DNA of 64,000 nt from BS750m-G69 sp964441235 (GCA_964441235.1 CAYTUQ010000006.1:61037-125036), one strand, 5' to 3'. Counted from the stretch's first letter, positions 14,893 to 25,207 are shown. Numbers and translations: made by a program. Notes: generated by a model not told the origin, from the letters alone.

Positions 14893-17800
14893 TTTTTCTT
14901 ATTAAATATTCAGAAAGGATAATCTCTCTTTTTATTAATTCCATCGTTTGTCTTGTATGTTTTAATCCCAGTAAATTATAGGGGATATTCATTTTCAATA
15001 TGCCCAGCACTTTAAGTGGATTCTTTTCCTCCTCAATAGCTCTCTTAATCCTCTTTGATGTATTAAGAGGAATTATACCATCATCAAAAGCAGACATTAC
15101 TAACTGTATATATTCTTCATCTTCATCCGTAAAACCATAAAAGTTCTTAAACTCTTTTACCTTCAAGCGTGAAATAACATATCTTTCATTTGAACGACCA
15201 CCTCCTGATCGGGCAGGTTCTATATCTTCAATTGAAGTCAGCAACTCAAATTTGGTTTTATTTTTATCTAACATAGGATAATATGCCTTTGGGATATTTT
15301 TTCTTTTTGTATCCTCACTACATTCGAAATAATCTACTGCATCAAAGAACGGTATTTCTTCAGATTGTTCACCATTGGTTATCAGGAACTTCTTCAATTT
15401 TCCTTTTCGGAAAAAAGTTACTAATTGATCAGAATTCTCATAAGATTGCCTTCCAGAGCGGGATTTTTTGGGTAACCGTTTTATCTTTTCAAATAATTCT
15501 GGATGCTTATCTCGAATTTCACGAATGAATTTTAAGTATTCAAGCTCTGAGCGTTTATCCTCCTCTTCGCCCTCATAAGTTTTTTTATTTGATAATTTTT
15601 TATAAAGGGTATCGCCAAAGAGCTCATAGGTCCCAGGTACTTCTTCTTCCGTAAGGTATTTTGCATCTTCTCCAAGTGTATCATGAAAAGCCTGGATTTT
15701 GGCTTTGATATTGTCTTCAAGTCCGAGATGAGCATCCGATTCGGCGGTAGGGAAAAAATTGAAAATTAAAATATTTGAGTGTTTGGTACCAACACGGTTT
15801 ATACGCCCTACTCTCTGAAGCACTTTAGTTGGGTTCCATGGTAGGTCGTAATTAAGAATTATGTTTGAACGATGCAGATTAACTCCTTCTGATAATATAT
15901 CAGTACTTATTAAAATTCGTATTTCATTTTTTTGCACCTTATTATTCGGATCATAATTTTCTTTGATTAGATCACGAGCAAATCCAGTTGTTTTTCTTCC
16001 ACCAGAGAGAATACCGCCTTCGCTTGAATATGAAAGAACTTCATCTGGGAATTCTTTATTAAGTTGACCTTGCAAATAGTCACCAGTTTCTTTAGACTCA
16101 CTGAATACAACTATTTTATTTCCTTTTAATTCACTGTTTGATTTTAATTCATGAATAAATTGCTCTAATTTCGGATCGGTGTTAACATTTTTCCATAATT
16201 TTTGTATTTTTCCCAATAAATCTTGGTCGGCTTGAAGATCAAGGATATACTCTGACTTGAATTCATCTGAGTCATATTTATCTAATTTATTCTCGTCAAT
16301 AAGTCTTTGTATCTTTTCATCATTGTCCTCATTAAGAAGATCATATACATTGACCTTTTTGCTTATTAAAATTGTTCCTTCACTAAACATATTAATAAAT
16401 TTTTCATAAGATTCTATAAATCGGCCCAGGGTTTTTCGAAAGGCATAGAAACTACTCTCAAGCCTTTTTACTAAGATACCCTTCATAAATCCACCGATAT
16501 TTAATTGACTCTGTTTATCAAAATCGGATATTTTCTTTTTAAGGTACAATAAAGGTATATATCGTGAATATTTGAACTGCTTAAGTAGTTCTATAGTTTG
16601 GTTAAATATGTCTCCTGTTTTCTCTTCAAACTCGTAAACTATTCGTCTTGGATCTTCTACATCCGGAAATAAAACTCCCCTTTGTTTAATATCCTCACTG
16701 AAATATTTGATAATTTCCGTTCTAGTACGACGGACCATTATATATTTCAGAACTTTTTCACGGATTTCTTTCGATCCTTTCTTTATTAGTTGAATATATT
16801 CAGGATCTGATTTCTTATATTGCTTTAATGGTTGAATCAGATTTTTGAAGAATCTTTCCAGATTTGTAATCCCCGGAATAGTAGACCTTTTAGGAATTTG
16901 GAATAATTTTAACTGGCTGAAGATATCTTGAAATGTGTTATTTAGTGGAGTAGCAGTAACCAGTATAATCTTTTTCCCAAAACATATCTGATGAAGTTTT
17001 TCAAACCCCTGGGTATATTCGTTGCGAAATCTATGAGCCTCATCAATGAATATATATTGGTATTTTTCAAAATCTCTTTTTAACAAGTGGTCAAGTTTTC
17101 CAAGAGATTCTATTTTATATTTTTTGACCCCAAAGTCACGGAATGTGTCATCCCAATACTCTAATAAGATTGGTGGACAGATGACCAGTTTGTATCCAGG
17201 TAGTTGTTGAGCCAGTAAAGCTGATATATAAGTTTTCCCCAACCCTACAACGTCAGCCAAAAAGATACCATTATACCCTTCCAGGATTTTTTTTGCTGAG
17301 GCAACAGCTTGCTTCTGGTATATAAGATCAAGATATCCTTCTGGAAGATTTAGCTCTACATCCCTATCTGCATTGATATCTTCTTTTAGATATTCATATA
17401 GCATTTTGAGATATAGATGATAAGGTGAAATATTTTCGTTTAGCCATGTTCTATTCCTAATAGTATCTACGTACTCTCTGGAAACATCTACACCATTTTT
17501 CCAGAGTTCTTCAAACTGATTTAAAGCGAATTCAACATCTGTTCGGCTTTTTAGCTCTACATTGAATTCCCGATTAGCAATCAGCCCACTTTCTGAGAAA
17601 TTACTGGAGCCGGTTATAACACGTCCAAAATCCCTATCTTCAGAATGGAAACGATTGATATAGACCTTTGCATGTAGATTTTCACCTGGATAAACACGTA
17701 ACTCTAATTTTTTCCCATTTCCCCCTCTTTTTTCATCTGTTTCTTTTTCAAAGCAGTCAGTTGTTAGAAACTCAATGAACTTTTTAATTCCTATTTCGGT

Positions 17801-18127
17801 TCTATAGGTATCTTCAGATTTTTCCATATCCGATGTTGTTCGCTGAATAAAAATGTCCTTTGTTTTACTGTGAGAATAAAAATCCAGATGCTTTTGTGTC
17901 CTAGATGCTTCTATAATTTCATATGCTTTTCGGTCAATATTTAAGCCTACTAAAATTCGTATTTTTTTAATATCCTCAAAAGATTCATATAGCTTATAGA
18001 AACCACTTGTCCTGAAATATCCGACTAAAATATCAAAATACTGGGCATCTTTCAGGGTTTTTCTAAAACGGTCAAGTAATGTAGAACCGGGTTCATTTGT
18101 GAAAAATCTAGTATCGGTAAACTTCAT
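14861..18127 (-). CDS. PLD-nuclease / SNF2-type helicase fusion
   Basis: 1088 residues. An N-terminal phospholipase-D-like nuclease domain carries one HKD motif ('LHAKVYI' near 152, 'ITGSSNFSESGL' near 175). A superfamily-2 SNF2/DEAD engine follows: Walker A 'DVVGLGKTY' (about 290), motif II 'FIDEAHRF' (about 361), motif III 'VTATPLNN', and C-lobe motifs 'STDILSEGVNLHRS' and 'LQRVGRINRVGTK' (about 750-780). The C-terminal 250 residues are an unassigned tail. Such proteins pair with Eco57I-type methylases and are thought to translocate on and cut unmodified DNA. It is first in the operon and its 3' end overlaps the DUF1016 stub. It is the likely restriction subunit here. Confidence 0.9.
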   Translation of the reverse strand: MKFTDTRFFTNEPGSTLLDRFRKTLKDAQYFDILVGYFRTSGFYKLYESFEDIKKIRILVGLNIDRKAYEIIEASRTQKHLDFYSHSKTKDIFIQRTTSDMEKSEDTYRTEIGIKKFIEFLTTDCFEKETDEKRGGNGKKLELRVYPGENLHAKVYINRFHSEDRDFGRVITGSSNFSESGLIANREFNVELKSRTDVEFALNQFEELWKNGVDVSREYVDTIRNRTWLNENISPYHLYLKMLYEYLKEDINADRDVELNLPEGYLDLIYQKQAVASAKKILEGYNGIFLADVVGLGKTYISALLAQQLPGYKLVICPPILLEYWDDTFRDFGVKKYKIESLGKLDHLLKRDFEKYQYIFIDEAHRFRNEYTQGFEKLHQICFGKKIILVTATPLNNTFQDIFSQLKLFQIPKRSTIPGITNLERFFKNLIQPLKQYKKSDPEYIQLIKKGSKEIREKVLKYIMVRRTRTEIIKYFSEDIKQRGVLFPDVEDPRRIVYEFEEKTGDIFNQTIELLKQFKYSRYIPLLYLKKKISDFDKQSQLNIGGFMKGILVKRLESSFYAFRKTLGRFIESYEKFINMFSEGTILISKKVNVYDLLNEDNDEKIQRLIDENKLDKYDSDEFKSEYILDLQADQDLLGKIQKLWKNVNTDPKLEQFIHELKSNSELKGNKIVVFSESKETGDYLQGQLNKEFPDEVLSYSSEGGILSGGRKTTGFARDLIKENYDPNNKVQKNEIRILISTDILSEGVNLHRSNIILNYDLPWNPTKVLQRVGRINRVGTKHSNILIFNFFPTAESDAHLGLEDNIKAKIQAFHDTLGEDAKYLTEEEVPGTYELFGDTLYKKLSNKKTYEGEEEDKRSELEYLKFIREIRDKHPELFEKIKRLPKKSRSGRQSYENSDQLVTFFRKGKLKKFLITNGEQSEEIPFFDAVDYFECSEDTKRKNIPKAYYPMLDKNKTKFELLTSIEDIEPARSGGGRSNERYVISRLKVKEFKNFYGFTDEDEEYIQLVMSAFDDGIIPLNTSKRIKRAIEEEKNPLKVLGILKMNIPYNLLGLKHTRQTMELIKREIILSEYLIRKNETYTVIKSN

Positions 18128-18343
18128 TTTTATTCCTATTTATAATTGGAGTTTTTTTTGGCATATATAAACAGGCTCTTTTTTGCTCTTCTTGTTATTA
18201 ATATACTTACAATAAATGGCTTTTTACAATATTAATATTTGCTACTCTTAAGAATATTTAAATTCATCTCGAAATAGTTTACATAATTTCAGGAGAATTT
18301 AAAACTTTATCAATAAGCTCTAATTTTACAAGATTCATAATGT

Positions 18344-19288
18344 TTACAACGACCTGGCAATACCTCTTAGAAGTGATGAAGCCATAAGTAGTCTTACAAG
18401 TGGGTTTGAAAGGGGAAATGGAGTAATATTGTAAAGTTGCATTGCCAAGTTTTGAATTGTTTTATTCCTGATAATAAATCCTATTGTAGATTTAATGAGG
18501 GAGGTTTTGAAATTGACGTCATCGATTTTGCAATTTAAAAAACTTAGACCGTAGAGTTTAGCCAGTTCAGGATGCTTTTTTATTAAATATGGTACAACCT
18601 TTTCTCCGAATTCTTCAATGATATCCAATGTCTGTTCAATAGTTCTGTAATGATGGTGCATTACTAAAATTGACGGATCGTAATACAATCCTTCAGGATA
18701 ATACCTCCAAACCCGATAGGAAAATTCGGTGTCTTCACCTCCATACATTTTTATGTTTTCATCGAATAAACCTGCTTTTCCAAAAGCTATTTTCTTAATC
18801 GATGTGTTATTAAAAATGAAGGCGTTGAAAGGTATGGGCTTGTTTATATCAAATTTGGTTGCACCACGCTTAGATTCGTACAGATACCGTTGATATTTAT
18901 CGTAAGGATTTTCAATATCAGGTATAATGGAACCTAACACTCCAATTACACTGTTTTTTCTGTGGAAAGTAACATGCTTTTCGATAAAACCTTTTTCAAC
19001 TTCCATATCAGAATCAAGAAAAATTAAAATGTCTCCCTTTGCATTTTTGATTCCAGTATTACGGGCTGCTGCCAGACCACAATTCTCTGAGTGGTGAATT
19101 ACTTTAAATAAATTTGCTTCTGGTAAAGAGCTTAAGATTATACTTGTATTATTAGTTGATCCATCATCAACAATAATAATTTCATATTTTTCTGAAGGGT
19201 AAGTCTGTTTAGACAATGATTTTAGGCAAACTGTAAGTGTTTTCCCAGAATTATAAGCAGGAACAATGACGGAAACATTCGGTTGCAT
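18344..19288 (-). CDS. Family 2 glycosyltransferase
   Basis: 314 residues from the ATG at 19288. A TTG at 19297 could add three residues. GT-A fold: 'VSVIVPAYNSGKTL', 'IIIVDDGSTNNT', 'NCGLAAARNTGIKNAKGDILIFLDSDMEVE' (the DxD metal site is DSD) and 'YGGEDTEFSYRVWR' (the ED acceptor-side motif). It transfers a sugar from a nucleotide donor to a growing glycan at the inner face of the membrane. A basic, amphipathic C-terminus may bind the membrane. Last gene of the polysaccharide cluster, starting 11 bases after the preceding stop. Confidence 0.9.
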   Translation of the reverse strand: MQPNVSVIVPAYNSGKTLTVCLKSLSKQTYPSEKYEIIIVDDGSTNNTSIILSSLPEANLFKVIHHSENCGLAAARNTGIKNAKGDILIFLDSDMEVEKGFIEKHVTFHRKNSVIGVLGSIIPDIENPYDKYQRYLYESKRGATKFDINKPIPFNAFIFNNTSIKKIAFGKAGLFDENIKMYGGEDTEFSYRVWRYYPEGLYYDPSILVMHHHYRTIEQTLDIIEEFGEKVVPYLIKKHPELAKLYGLSFLNCKIDDVNFKTSLIKSTIGFIIRNKTIQNLAMQLYNITPFPLSNPLVRLLMASSLLRGIARSL

Positions 19289-19299
19289 GAAATTCAATA

Positions 19300-20355
19300 T
19301 TATTTCTGTAAAATGTTTTCAAGTCTAATTACAATACTGTCCCATGAATAGTTTTTCACTAATTCTATCCCCTTCTGTGACAAATTGTTACGAAATTCCG
19401 TGTCGTTTAAGAGTAATAATACTTGATCCGTTAATGACTTGACATCTCCTATATCCGAAATCAGAGCGTTATTTTGGTGAACAAGATATTCTCTCACCCC
19501 TCTGTTTCCAGTTGCCACTATAGCACATCCACAAGCCATTGCTTCCATAACCGGAAGTCCCCAGCCTTCCCAATAACTGGTGTGGAGAAATATTTTCGAG
19601 GAGTTATATAAATTACGTAATTCCTCAACCGATGGTCTTATAACAACTTTTATCCAATCTGGAATTTTATGAATGGGTTTTCTGGGAGCAATCAGGACTG
19701 CTTTAATATTTGGGTTAGCTCTTTTGGCTGATTTAAGAACTGATAATCCATCTTTAGCGCCTTTGATCTTGTGATGATGGTAAAGCATCATTATGTGGTA
19801 GGGATGTTTTTCTTTAGGGTTAATTATAAAGAATTCGTTCGAGTTTATTGCATTACCCAGAGGACCATATCCGGATTCACCTAATTTTTTTAGGTCATCT
19901 AATATCCATTGAGAGATAGCAATCTTTTGCATTGGCAGATGGTAAGTTTTTAGGATTTTTCTTCTGTTTCTGAAATATGTTTCAAAACTCTGAAGTAAGT
20001 AAAATTTTTTACCGTGAATTTTAGGAAGTTTATTTACACTTTCTGCTATTTGCCAACCAACCGCAATAATTGCATCTCCCTCAGGAATGTATTTTGAAAT
20101 GACTTTTTTAACTACTAAAACATTGACGTAGGGATTAGGATTGTAATAGAGTTCATTATTTACTTTTGTTAATTTGTCGTAAGTGTTTCTAAGTAATTTT
20201 TTGAAAGAAGAAAAGCGATTTTTGCCTAATTCAACCGGATAAATTAACGTAACGACATGTCCTTTATCTGCAAGTCGATTAGCATATTCGTGAACGACTT
20301 TCACTCCGCCCATTGGAATTTTTATAAAGCCCGGTAATATAAAAGTGATTCTCAT
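19300..20355 (-). CDS. Family 4 glycosyltransferase
   Basis: 351 residues of GT-B fold. It opens with 'MRITFILPGFIKIPMGGVKVVHEYANRLADKGH', a glycine-rich acceptor-side loop. The donor half has 'YWEGWGLPVMEAMACGCAIVATGNRG', the EX7E motif that holds the nucleotide sugar. A retaining transferase for cell-surface glycan, with unknown sugar. It is followed closely by the GT2 gene and separated from the upstream transferase by 96 bases of AT-rich repeat-like sequence. Confidence 0.9.
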   Translation of the reverse strand: MRITFILPGFIKIPMGGVKVVHEYANRLADKGHVVTLIYPVELGKNRFSSFKKLLRNTYDKLTKVNNELYYNPNPYVNVLVVKKVISKYIPEGDAIIAVGWQIAESVNKLPKIHGKKFYLLQSFETYFRNRRKILKTYHLPMQKIAISQWILDDLKKLGESGYGPLGNAINSNEFFIINPKEKHPYHIMMLYHHHKIKGAKDGLSVLKSAKRANPNIKAVLIAPRKPIHKIPDWIKVVIRPSVEELRNLYNSSKIFLHTSYWEGWGLPVMEAMACGCAIVATGNRGVREYLVHQNNALISDIGDVKSLTDQVLLLLNDTEFRNNLSQKGIELVKNYSWDSIVIRLENILQK

Positions 20356-20451
20356 AATTTTATATTTTCAATTTTCGATTGTAAATTGTAAATAGTCAAT
20401 AGACCCTGTACGCTCCTTCGTCGCTACAGGGCAGGCAATAATCAATAATCT

Positions 20452-21549
20452 CTACGAGCCGTAGGCAATTGCCAACCCTAATTCCGATTCATAGTATTTA
20501 TACAACTCCCTAATTACATTCCTGTAATCATGGTATTTTTCTACCCACTTACGGCTTTCTGTACTTTTTTGCATTAGAATGTCGGGATTTTCAATCAGTT
20601 CTATTAACTTTTCTTTTAAATTCAAGGTTTTGGCATTGACAAATGGATGGTCGGGAATAAAATTTTCATAAGTTGGATTTAAATAAGTAACACATACCAA
20701 TCCCATTGAAAGCGCTTCCAACGAATTCATTCCATAACCCCAAGCGAAATCTGTAACCTGGTCAATATAAATATCCGACTGGCTTTTTAACTTTAGTGTG
20801 ACAGAGTGAGGTTGATTTTCGATTAAGATAAATTTTATGTTATAAGATTTTTCAAGTTCTGTACAGACTCGGATTATTTCATTAGAACCTTTGATAAGAC
20901 GATTTGTAGTTGCATGACAAATTGTAATTTTTTTGTTAATAGAAGTCTTAGGCTTAAATGCTTTTACATCAAAAGGCAGAAAGATATATTTCAAATTTGG
21001 ATGTCGGAATGTCAGATCAAGTTCGCTAGTCAGGTTAAGATCACTTATTTTGTCCATTGCGGGAATGACGCCCCTATTTCTCATGTCCTGACCATGGTAG
21101 TGGCAGATAATCTTTTTACTTCGTTTTTTCATCTTTTTAGCAAATCGTGCATCTCTATAGAAATCTGTTCCCCATTCAAAATGGTAAACATCGAAATCCT
21201 CTAGATCATATTTTTTAATTGCGTTTTCAATTTTTGGCTGCCAGATTTTTTCTCGAAGATTGAATAACTTTTTTTGCCATGTGGGTGGATTCCAGATTGG
21301 TGGATTTCCTCCTATGTCTTTCCACGGGGTTTTTCTTTCAACATATTTTGTGAAGATTATTCGCGATTTCAGAAACCACGGCTTTGCTGCAACGAGAGGA
21401 AGATTTAGTAAAATATCTTCCTCATAACCACCTGCCGTTTTGAAAAATGTAACATAGCAGCACTCATTTCCCATTAATCTATGAGCACGCTGCCAGTAAG
21501 TTAGAACCCCAACTGTATTTTCCGGAGAAATGTAGAGTATTTTTAACAC
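20452..21549 (-). CDS. GT-B glycosyltransferase
   Basis: 365 residues. The N-terminus 'MLKILYISPENTVGVLTYWQRAHR' and the central 'HYHGQDMRNRG' are typical of GT-B transferases that modify surface glycans. The donor-side motif is weak ('WGYGMNSLEALSMGLVCVTY', with one Glu of the usual pair), so it may belong to a divergent family. Its start overlaps the upstream transferase stop by seven bases, indicating translational coupling. Confidence 0.8.
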   Translation of the reverse strand: MLKILYISPENTVGVLTYWQRAHRLMGNECCYVTFFKTAGGYEEDILLNLPLVAAKPWFLKSRIIFTKYVERKTPWKDIGGNPPIWNPPTWQKKLFNLREKIWQPKIENAIKKYDLEDFDVYHFEWGTDFYRDARFAKKMKKRSKKIICHYHGQDMRNRGVIPAMDKISDLNLTSELDLTFRHPNLKYIFLPFDVKAFKPKTSINKKITICHATTNRLIKGSNEIIRVCTELEKSYNIKFILIENQPHSVTLKLKSQSDIYIDQVTDFAWGYGMNSLEALSMGLVCVTYLNPTYENFIPDHPFVNAKTLNLKEKLIELIENPDILMQKSTESRKWVEKYHDYRNVIRELYKYYESELGLAIAYGS

Positions 21550-22673
21550 TTTAATACTTCTTCGTAAATATCATACAATTTATTTTCCATAAGTGACCAA
21601 TTATATTTTTCTGAAACTGCTTCTCTTCCATGCTTACCCATTTGTTCCATCAATTTAGGGTTTTTTAATAGATAATTTATCGTTTTGCCCAAATTTTCTG
21701 CGGTTGGTGGATCTATCAAGATCCCTGATACAGTTTTTTCAATAAAGATTTCAGTAGATGGTACACGACAACCGAGTACAGGAATTCCCATAGCCATGAA
21801 TTCAAAAGGTTTGATTTGAATAGACCTTTTTAATGATTCATTTGGTGCCATTGATGAAAGCCCGATAGTTACTTCTTCTAAGAGATTGGGAACCTGATTA
21901 TATGGAATGGGTTTTCTATATTCAACAACATCTTCGAGATGATTTTGCTTAATTATTCGCTCAAGTTGAATTTTGTACCAATCTGTAATTCCACCGACAA
22001 TAAGTAATTTAGCATTGGGGAATTCTTGTTTTACGAACGACATTGCTTTTAGCATAATGTCAATATTCCGTGCCGGTACAAGGTGACCATGATATAGAAT
22101 GATTTGCTCCCTTTTCTTTTTTGTTTTCTTAGATAATAGAAGGAAAAGATTTAAAGTTGGGTAATTATAAATAAGTGAAATCCGTTCGTGGAAAGGTTTA
22201 AAGCCTTTTGCAACCCAGGGTGTGACGGTTATAATATGATCGACGAAATGAGAGCCGAACCATTCCAAAGATTGGGCGAAGATAGCCAAGAGGAATTTTA
22301 TATATTTTGAATGACGAGAAAATTCCACAAAGAAAAAATATACTGTTTCGTGAGCATCATATATCACTTTTTTATGATATTTATATTTTAGGCAAAGGGC
22401 AAAAGGTAGAAATTCAAATTCATGGATATGATAGAGATCGGCGTTTATATTTTTTGCTGCTTTAAAAGCGTGAATAAGATTTGAAAAGAAATTGCCTTCT
22501 TTAAATAGAAAAAATTTTACACCATTTTTTTCTTTGATTTTTTGCCGTTCAGGCGCAACGATATTGATATCTCGATATTTCCTTATTAAAGAGTATGCTT
22601 CCTTATAGAATATCCGGTCATCAAGAGGGTTATGACCTACTGTTATATGACAAATGCGAGGCGATTTCTTCAT
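21543..22673 (-). CDS. Family 4 glycosyltransferase
   Basis: 376 residues. 'RICHITVGHNPLDDRIFYKEA' and 'ADLYHIHEFEFLPFALCLK' form the acceptor half. 'LYHGHLVPARNIDIMLKAM', 'LLIVGG' and 'KPFEFMAMGIPVLGCRVPSTE' form the donor half with the E-x7-type nucleotide site. Overlaps the flippase stop by four bases. Likely adds a sugar to an undecaprenyl-linked repeat unit. Confidence 0.88.
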   Translation of the reverse strand: MKKSPRICHITVGHNPLDDRIFYKEAYSLIRKYRDINIVAPERQKIKEKNGVKFFLFKEGNFFSNLIHAFKAAKNINADLYHIHEFEFLPFALCLKYKYHKKVIYDAHETVYFFFVEFSRHSKYIKFLLAIFAQSLEWFGSHFVDHIITVTPWVAKGFKPFHERISLIYNYPTLNLFLLLSKKTKKKREQIILYHGHLVPARNIDIMLKAMSFVKQEFPNAKLLIVGGITDWYKIQLERIIKQNHLEDVVEYRKPIPYNQVPNLLEEVTIGLSSMAPNESLKRSIQIKPFEFMAMGIPVLGCRVPSTEIFIEKTVSGILIDPPTAENLGKTINYLLKNPKLMEQMGKHGREAVSEKYNWSLMENKLYDIYEEVLKC

Positions 22674-24127
22674 TTTCTACTTTTATGTGGAATTAGGACT
22701 TTGAGTGCTCCAATCTCATCTTTTTTGAAAAAGCCAGAGATTTTAAGCAATAGAGGAAAGGCAATTACAACGAAAATTCTGATAATTATTTGCGGCTGGA
22801 AGACGTAAGTTGGAATTCCAACTGCCATAGCAAGGACAAATAAAAGTGCAACTCTTCGAAACTCATAAGGCACTTTGAAAAGCCGTTGTGAAACTACCAA
22901 GGTTGATGAGGCTAAAATTATATATCCAAAAAGCGATGAAAATGCTGAACCTAAAATACCGAGAAAAGGAATTAAAATAAAATTTGCTGCCACGTTTGCA
23001 GTTGCAGCTATTATTGTTATATAAGCAAGGTATCGCGTCTTTTTTTCAAAATATATACCAGGTAGAAACACCTGGTTAATACCTAAAAACACATATCCTA
23101 AAAGTATTACTGGAACCAATGGTTCACATGCCTGAAATTCTGTGCCAATAAGGTAAAAACTTCCAAATTTAAGGTGAATAATTTCATGAATAAAAGCTGT
23201 TAGTAATACCCAGAACGAAAGAGTAACAAGAACAAAGTATGTAAGAACACGCGAGAAAAGAAGGCGCGATGATTCCTTTTTTCCTGCTTTCAGGAAGAAT
23301 GGCTGCCAGGCATAATAAAAAGCAGTACATACTAAAAGCATAAAAGTACCCAATTTGAACCCGGCGCTGAAGATACCAACTGCTTCTAAACCGATAAGGT
23401 GTTCAATTATATAGCGATTTAACATTTCCATAGTAACTGTTGCTAAACCTACTGGAATAAATGGGAGCCCAAACAGTGCAAGATTCTTAGCTGCAGAACT
23501 GGAAAATGTGAATTTAATTTTGGGAATTGTAAATGCATAAAGAATAGTAGCGGTTACTGCTGAAGTGATCATATTACTTTTGAAAATACCTTCAACACCC
23601 ATTTTAAGGAAAGCAACAAAGTAAATATTCAGTCCAAAGGTAATGAGAACATTAATAAAGCGTATTCCCATGAACTGGAAAGGTTTTTCCTCAAGCCTTA
23701 GCAGTGCAAAAGGTACATGACATATACAATCAAAAAATAGAATGAATGCTGTATATTTTATAAGAAATGAATAATCAATACTTGATAGCAATGTCTTCCC
23801 GAGAGCTGAACTAAGGGAATAGATAATACAGCTGAGAATTAAGCTTGTCAGTAGCGATATCCAAATTGCTGTGGATAATATATTAGTCTTCCAGGAACGG
23901 TTAGAATCTTCACTATAAAATCGCATTAATGCTGAGTCTAAGCCGTAGTTATAGATGATATTCATAAAGCCAAGAAATGCGAATACTAAAGCTGCCAGAC
24001 CATAGTCATTTGGGGAAAGCAGATTTGTGTATAGTGGTAATAAGAGAAAAGTAACAAATCTTGTTAGAATTGTTCCAACACCATATACGAGAGTTTGTTT
24101 GGTTAGAGATCTAATAGACGCTGAAAT
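22670..24127 (-). CDS. Polysaccharide flippase (Wzx/MATE-like), non-standard start
   Basis: About 485 residues with 12-14 membrane spans. This MOP-superfamily exporter moves lipid-linked oligosaccharide across the inner membrane. The first in-frame ATG (23965) would begin inside the family's conserved front. The frame stays open upstream and encodes IRSLTKQTLVYGVGTILT and LLLPLYTNLLSPNDYG, the expected first span and loop. Between the upstream stop and that segment there is no ATG, GTG or TTG. The most plausible start is an ATT at 24127, about ten bases after AAAGGG. Either a rare ATT start is used, the start codon has mutated, or the assembly has an error. Confidence 0.8.
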   Translation of the reverse strand: MSASIRSLTKQTLVYGVGTILTRFVTFLLLPLYTNLLSPNDYGLAALVFAFLGFMNIIYNYGLDSALMRFYSEDSNRSWKTNILSTAIWISLLTSLILSCIIYSLSSALGKTLLSSIDYSFLIKYTAFILFFDCICHVPFALLRLEEKPFQFMGIRFINVLITFGLNIYFVAFLKMGVEGIFKSNMITSAVTATILYAFTIPKIKFTFSSSAAKNLALFGLPFIPVGLATVTMEMLNRYIIEHLIGLEAVGIFSAGFKLGTFMLLVCTAFYYAWQPFFLKAGKKESSRLLFSRVLTYFVLVTLSFWVLLTAFIHEIIHLKFGSFYLIGTEFQACEPLVPVILLGYVFLGINQVFLPGIYFEKKTRYLAYITIIAATANVAANFILIPFLGILGSAFSSLFGYIILASSTLVVSQRLFKVPYEFRRVALLFVLAMAVGIPTYVFQPQIIIRIFVVIAFPLLLKISGFFKKDEIGALKVLIPHKSRK

Positions 24128-24238
24128 TTTATAATTTCCCTTTATTAAAAATTAGTTAGATATTTTTTAATTAAAGATAAATGATAGCAATATATTTATA
24201 GAATGGTGGGGTATCTTAAATTTTATATAGTTACTCCC

Positions 24239-25207
24239 TTATAAATCGAGCACTAATGTATCACGTAGAATTCCGCTGGAGCCAAAACCCTCTTTAAAAC
24301 GGGCAAGTCCAAAATTTGGTTCCATATTAACGGTAAAAATTCCGAAATCGAGATATTTGAATCCCTTGTTGATACAGCGATTGATTATATGGTAAAAAAG
24401 GATATTCACCCCCCGGTATTTTTGTTTTGATTCATCATGACTTATATAAAAAGCGAGAGAAACGTCCTGATTGCAGTCGAACATTACAACTCCGGCAATC
24501 ATTTCATCATGTATATAGGCGCTATATAGAAAGATTTTATCAGGAAACAGTTTTTTTAATTTTACTAATTCCTCAAGAGTGTGAGTTGGTTGAACATTGT
24601 GACGTATTTTTAGATTGTTTTTCAATATTTCGTAAAAACGTTCCCATTCATCTGATTCACGAACTTCAACTCCAAGTTTTATTGCCCTTCTGAAAGCTGT
24701 ACGATTGGTTTGCTTGAATTTACCAACATTTCCCGCAATACTGCTCTCTGTTGAAACCACGCTTGATACTTCTCGCTTCAGATATTTAAATCCATGCTGA
24801 ATAAGGGCAAAATCAATATAATTTGAAAGCCTATGATTGTAAATGATCGGGGGAAGAGTAATTAAAATTCTTTCAAATTTATCATCTTTTGCATATTTAA
24901 CGAGATTTTTTACAAGAGAATATGAGTCTGAGATAGAAAGACCTTCTTTGTAAACGAAACCTCCGTAACTGGCACCGCGATGAGACTGAAGAGTCTTTTT
25001 TCCATCCCAGTTTCCACAAACAGCAGGGAAAGTGGCGAACATCTTATTGTTTTTATTGAATATCAGAGAAGCATCTTTAAATCTTCCCTTAGGATGATAA
25101 GACAGGAATTTTCTTGTATGAAATATAGTACCGTTTACGCTCTCCCAGACAAATTTGTCCCAGTTTTTAAAATATTTATCTTCGTATGGTTTAATAGAAA
25201 TTGACAT
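24239..25207 (-). CDS. FemAB/GNAT-like acyltransferase
   Basis: 322 residues with the FemAB-type double GNAT arrangement. The N-terminal half has 'TIFHTRKFLSYHPKGRF'. The C-terminal half has 'AGVVMFDCNQDVSLAFYISHDESKQKYRGVNILFYHIINRCINKGFKYLDFG', the usual acyl-donor strand and helix. Such enzymes transfer aminoacyl or acyl groups to cell-wall or glycan precursors. Its position at the head of the polysaccharide cluster suggests it decorates a sugar of this glycan. The donor is unknown. Confidence 0.8.
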   Translation of the reverse strand: MSISIKPYEDKYFKNWDKFVWESVNGTIFHTRKFLSYHPKGRFKDASLIFNKNNKMFATFPAVCGNWDGKKTLQSHRGASYGGFVYKEGLSISDSYSLVKNLVKYAKDDKFERILITLPPIIYNHRLSNYIDFALIQHGFKYLKREVSSVVSTESSIAGNVGKFKQTNRTAFRRAIKLGVEVRESDEWERFYEILKNNLKIRHNVQPTHTLEELVKLKKLFPDKIFLYSAYIHDEMIAGVVMFDCNQDVSLAFYISHDESKQKYRGVNILFYHIINRCINKGFKYLDFGIFTVNMEPNFGLARFKEGFGSSGILRDTLVLDL

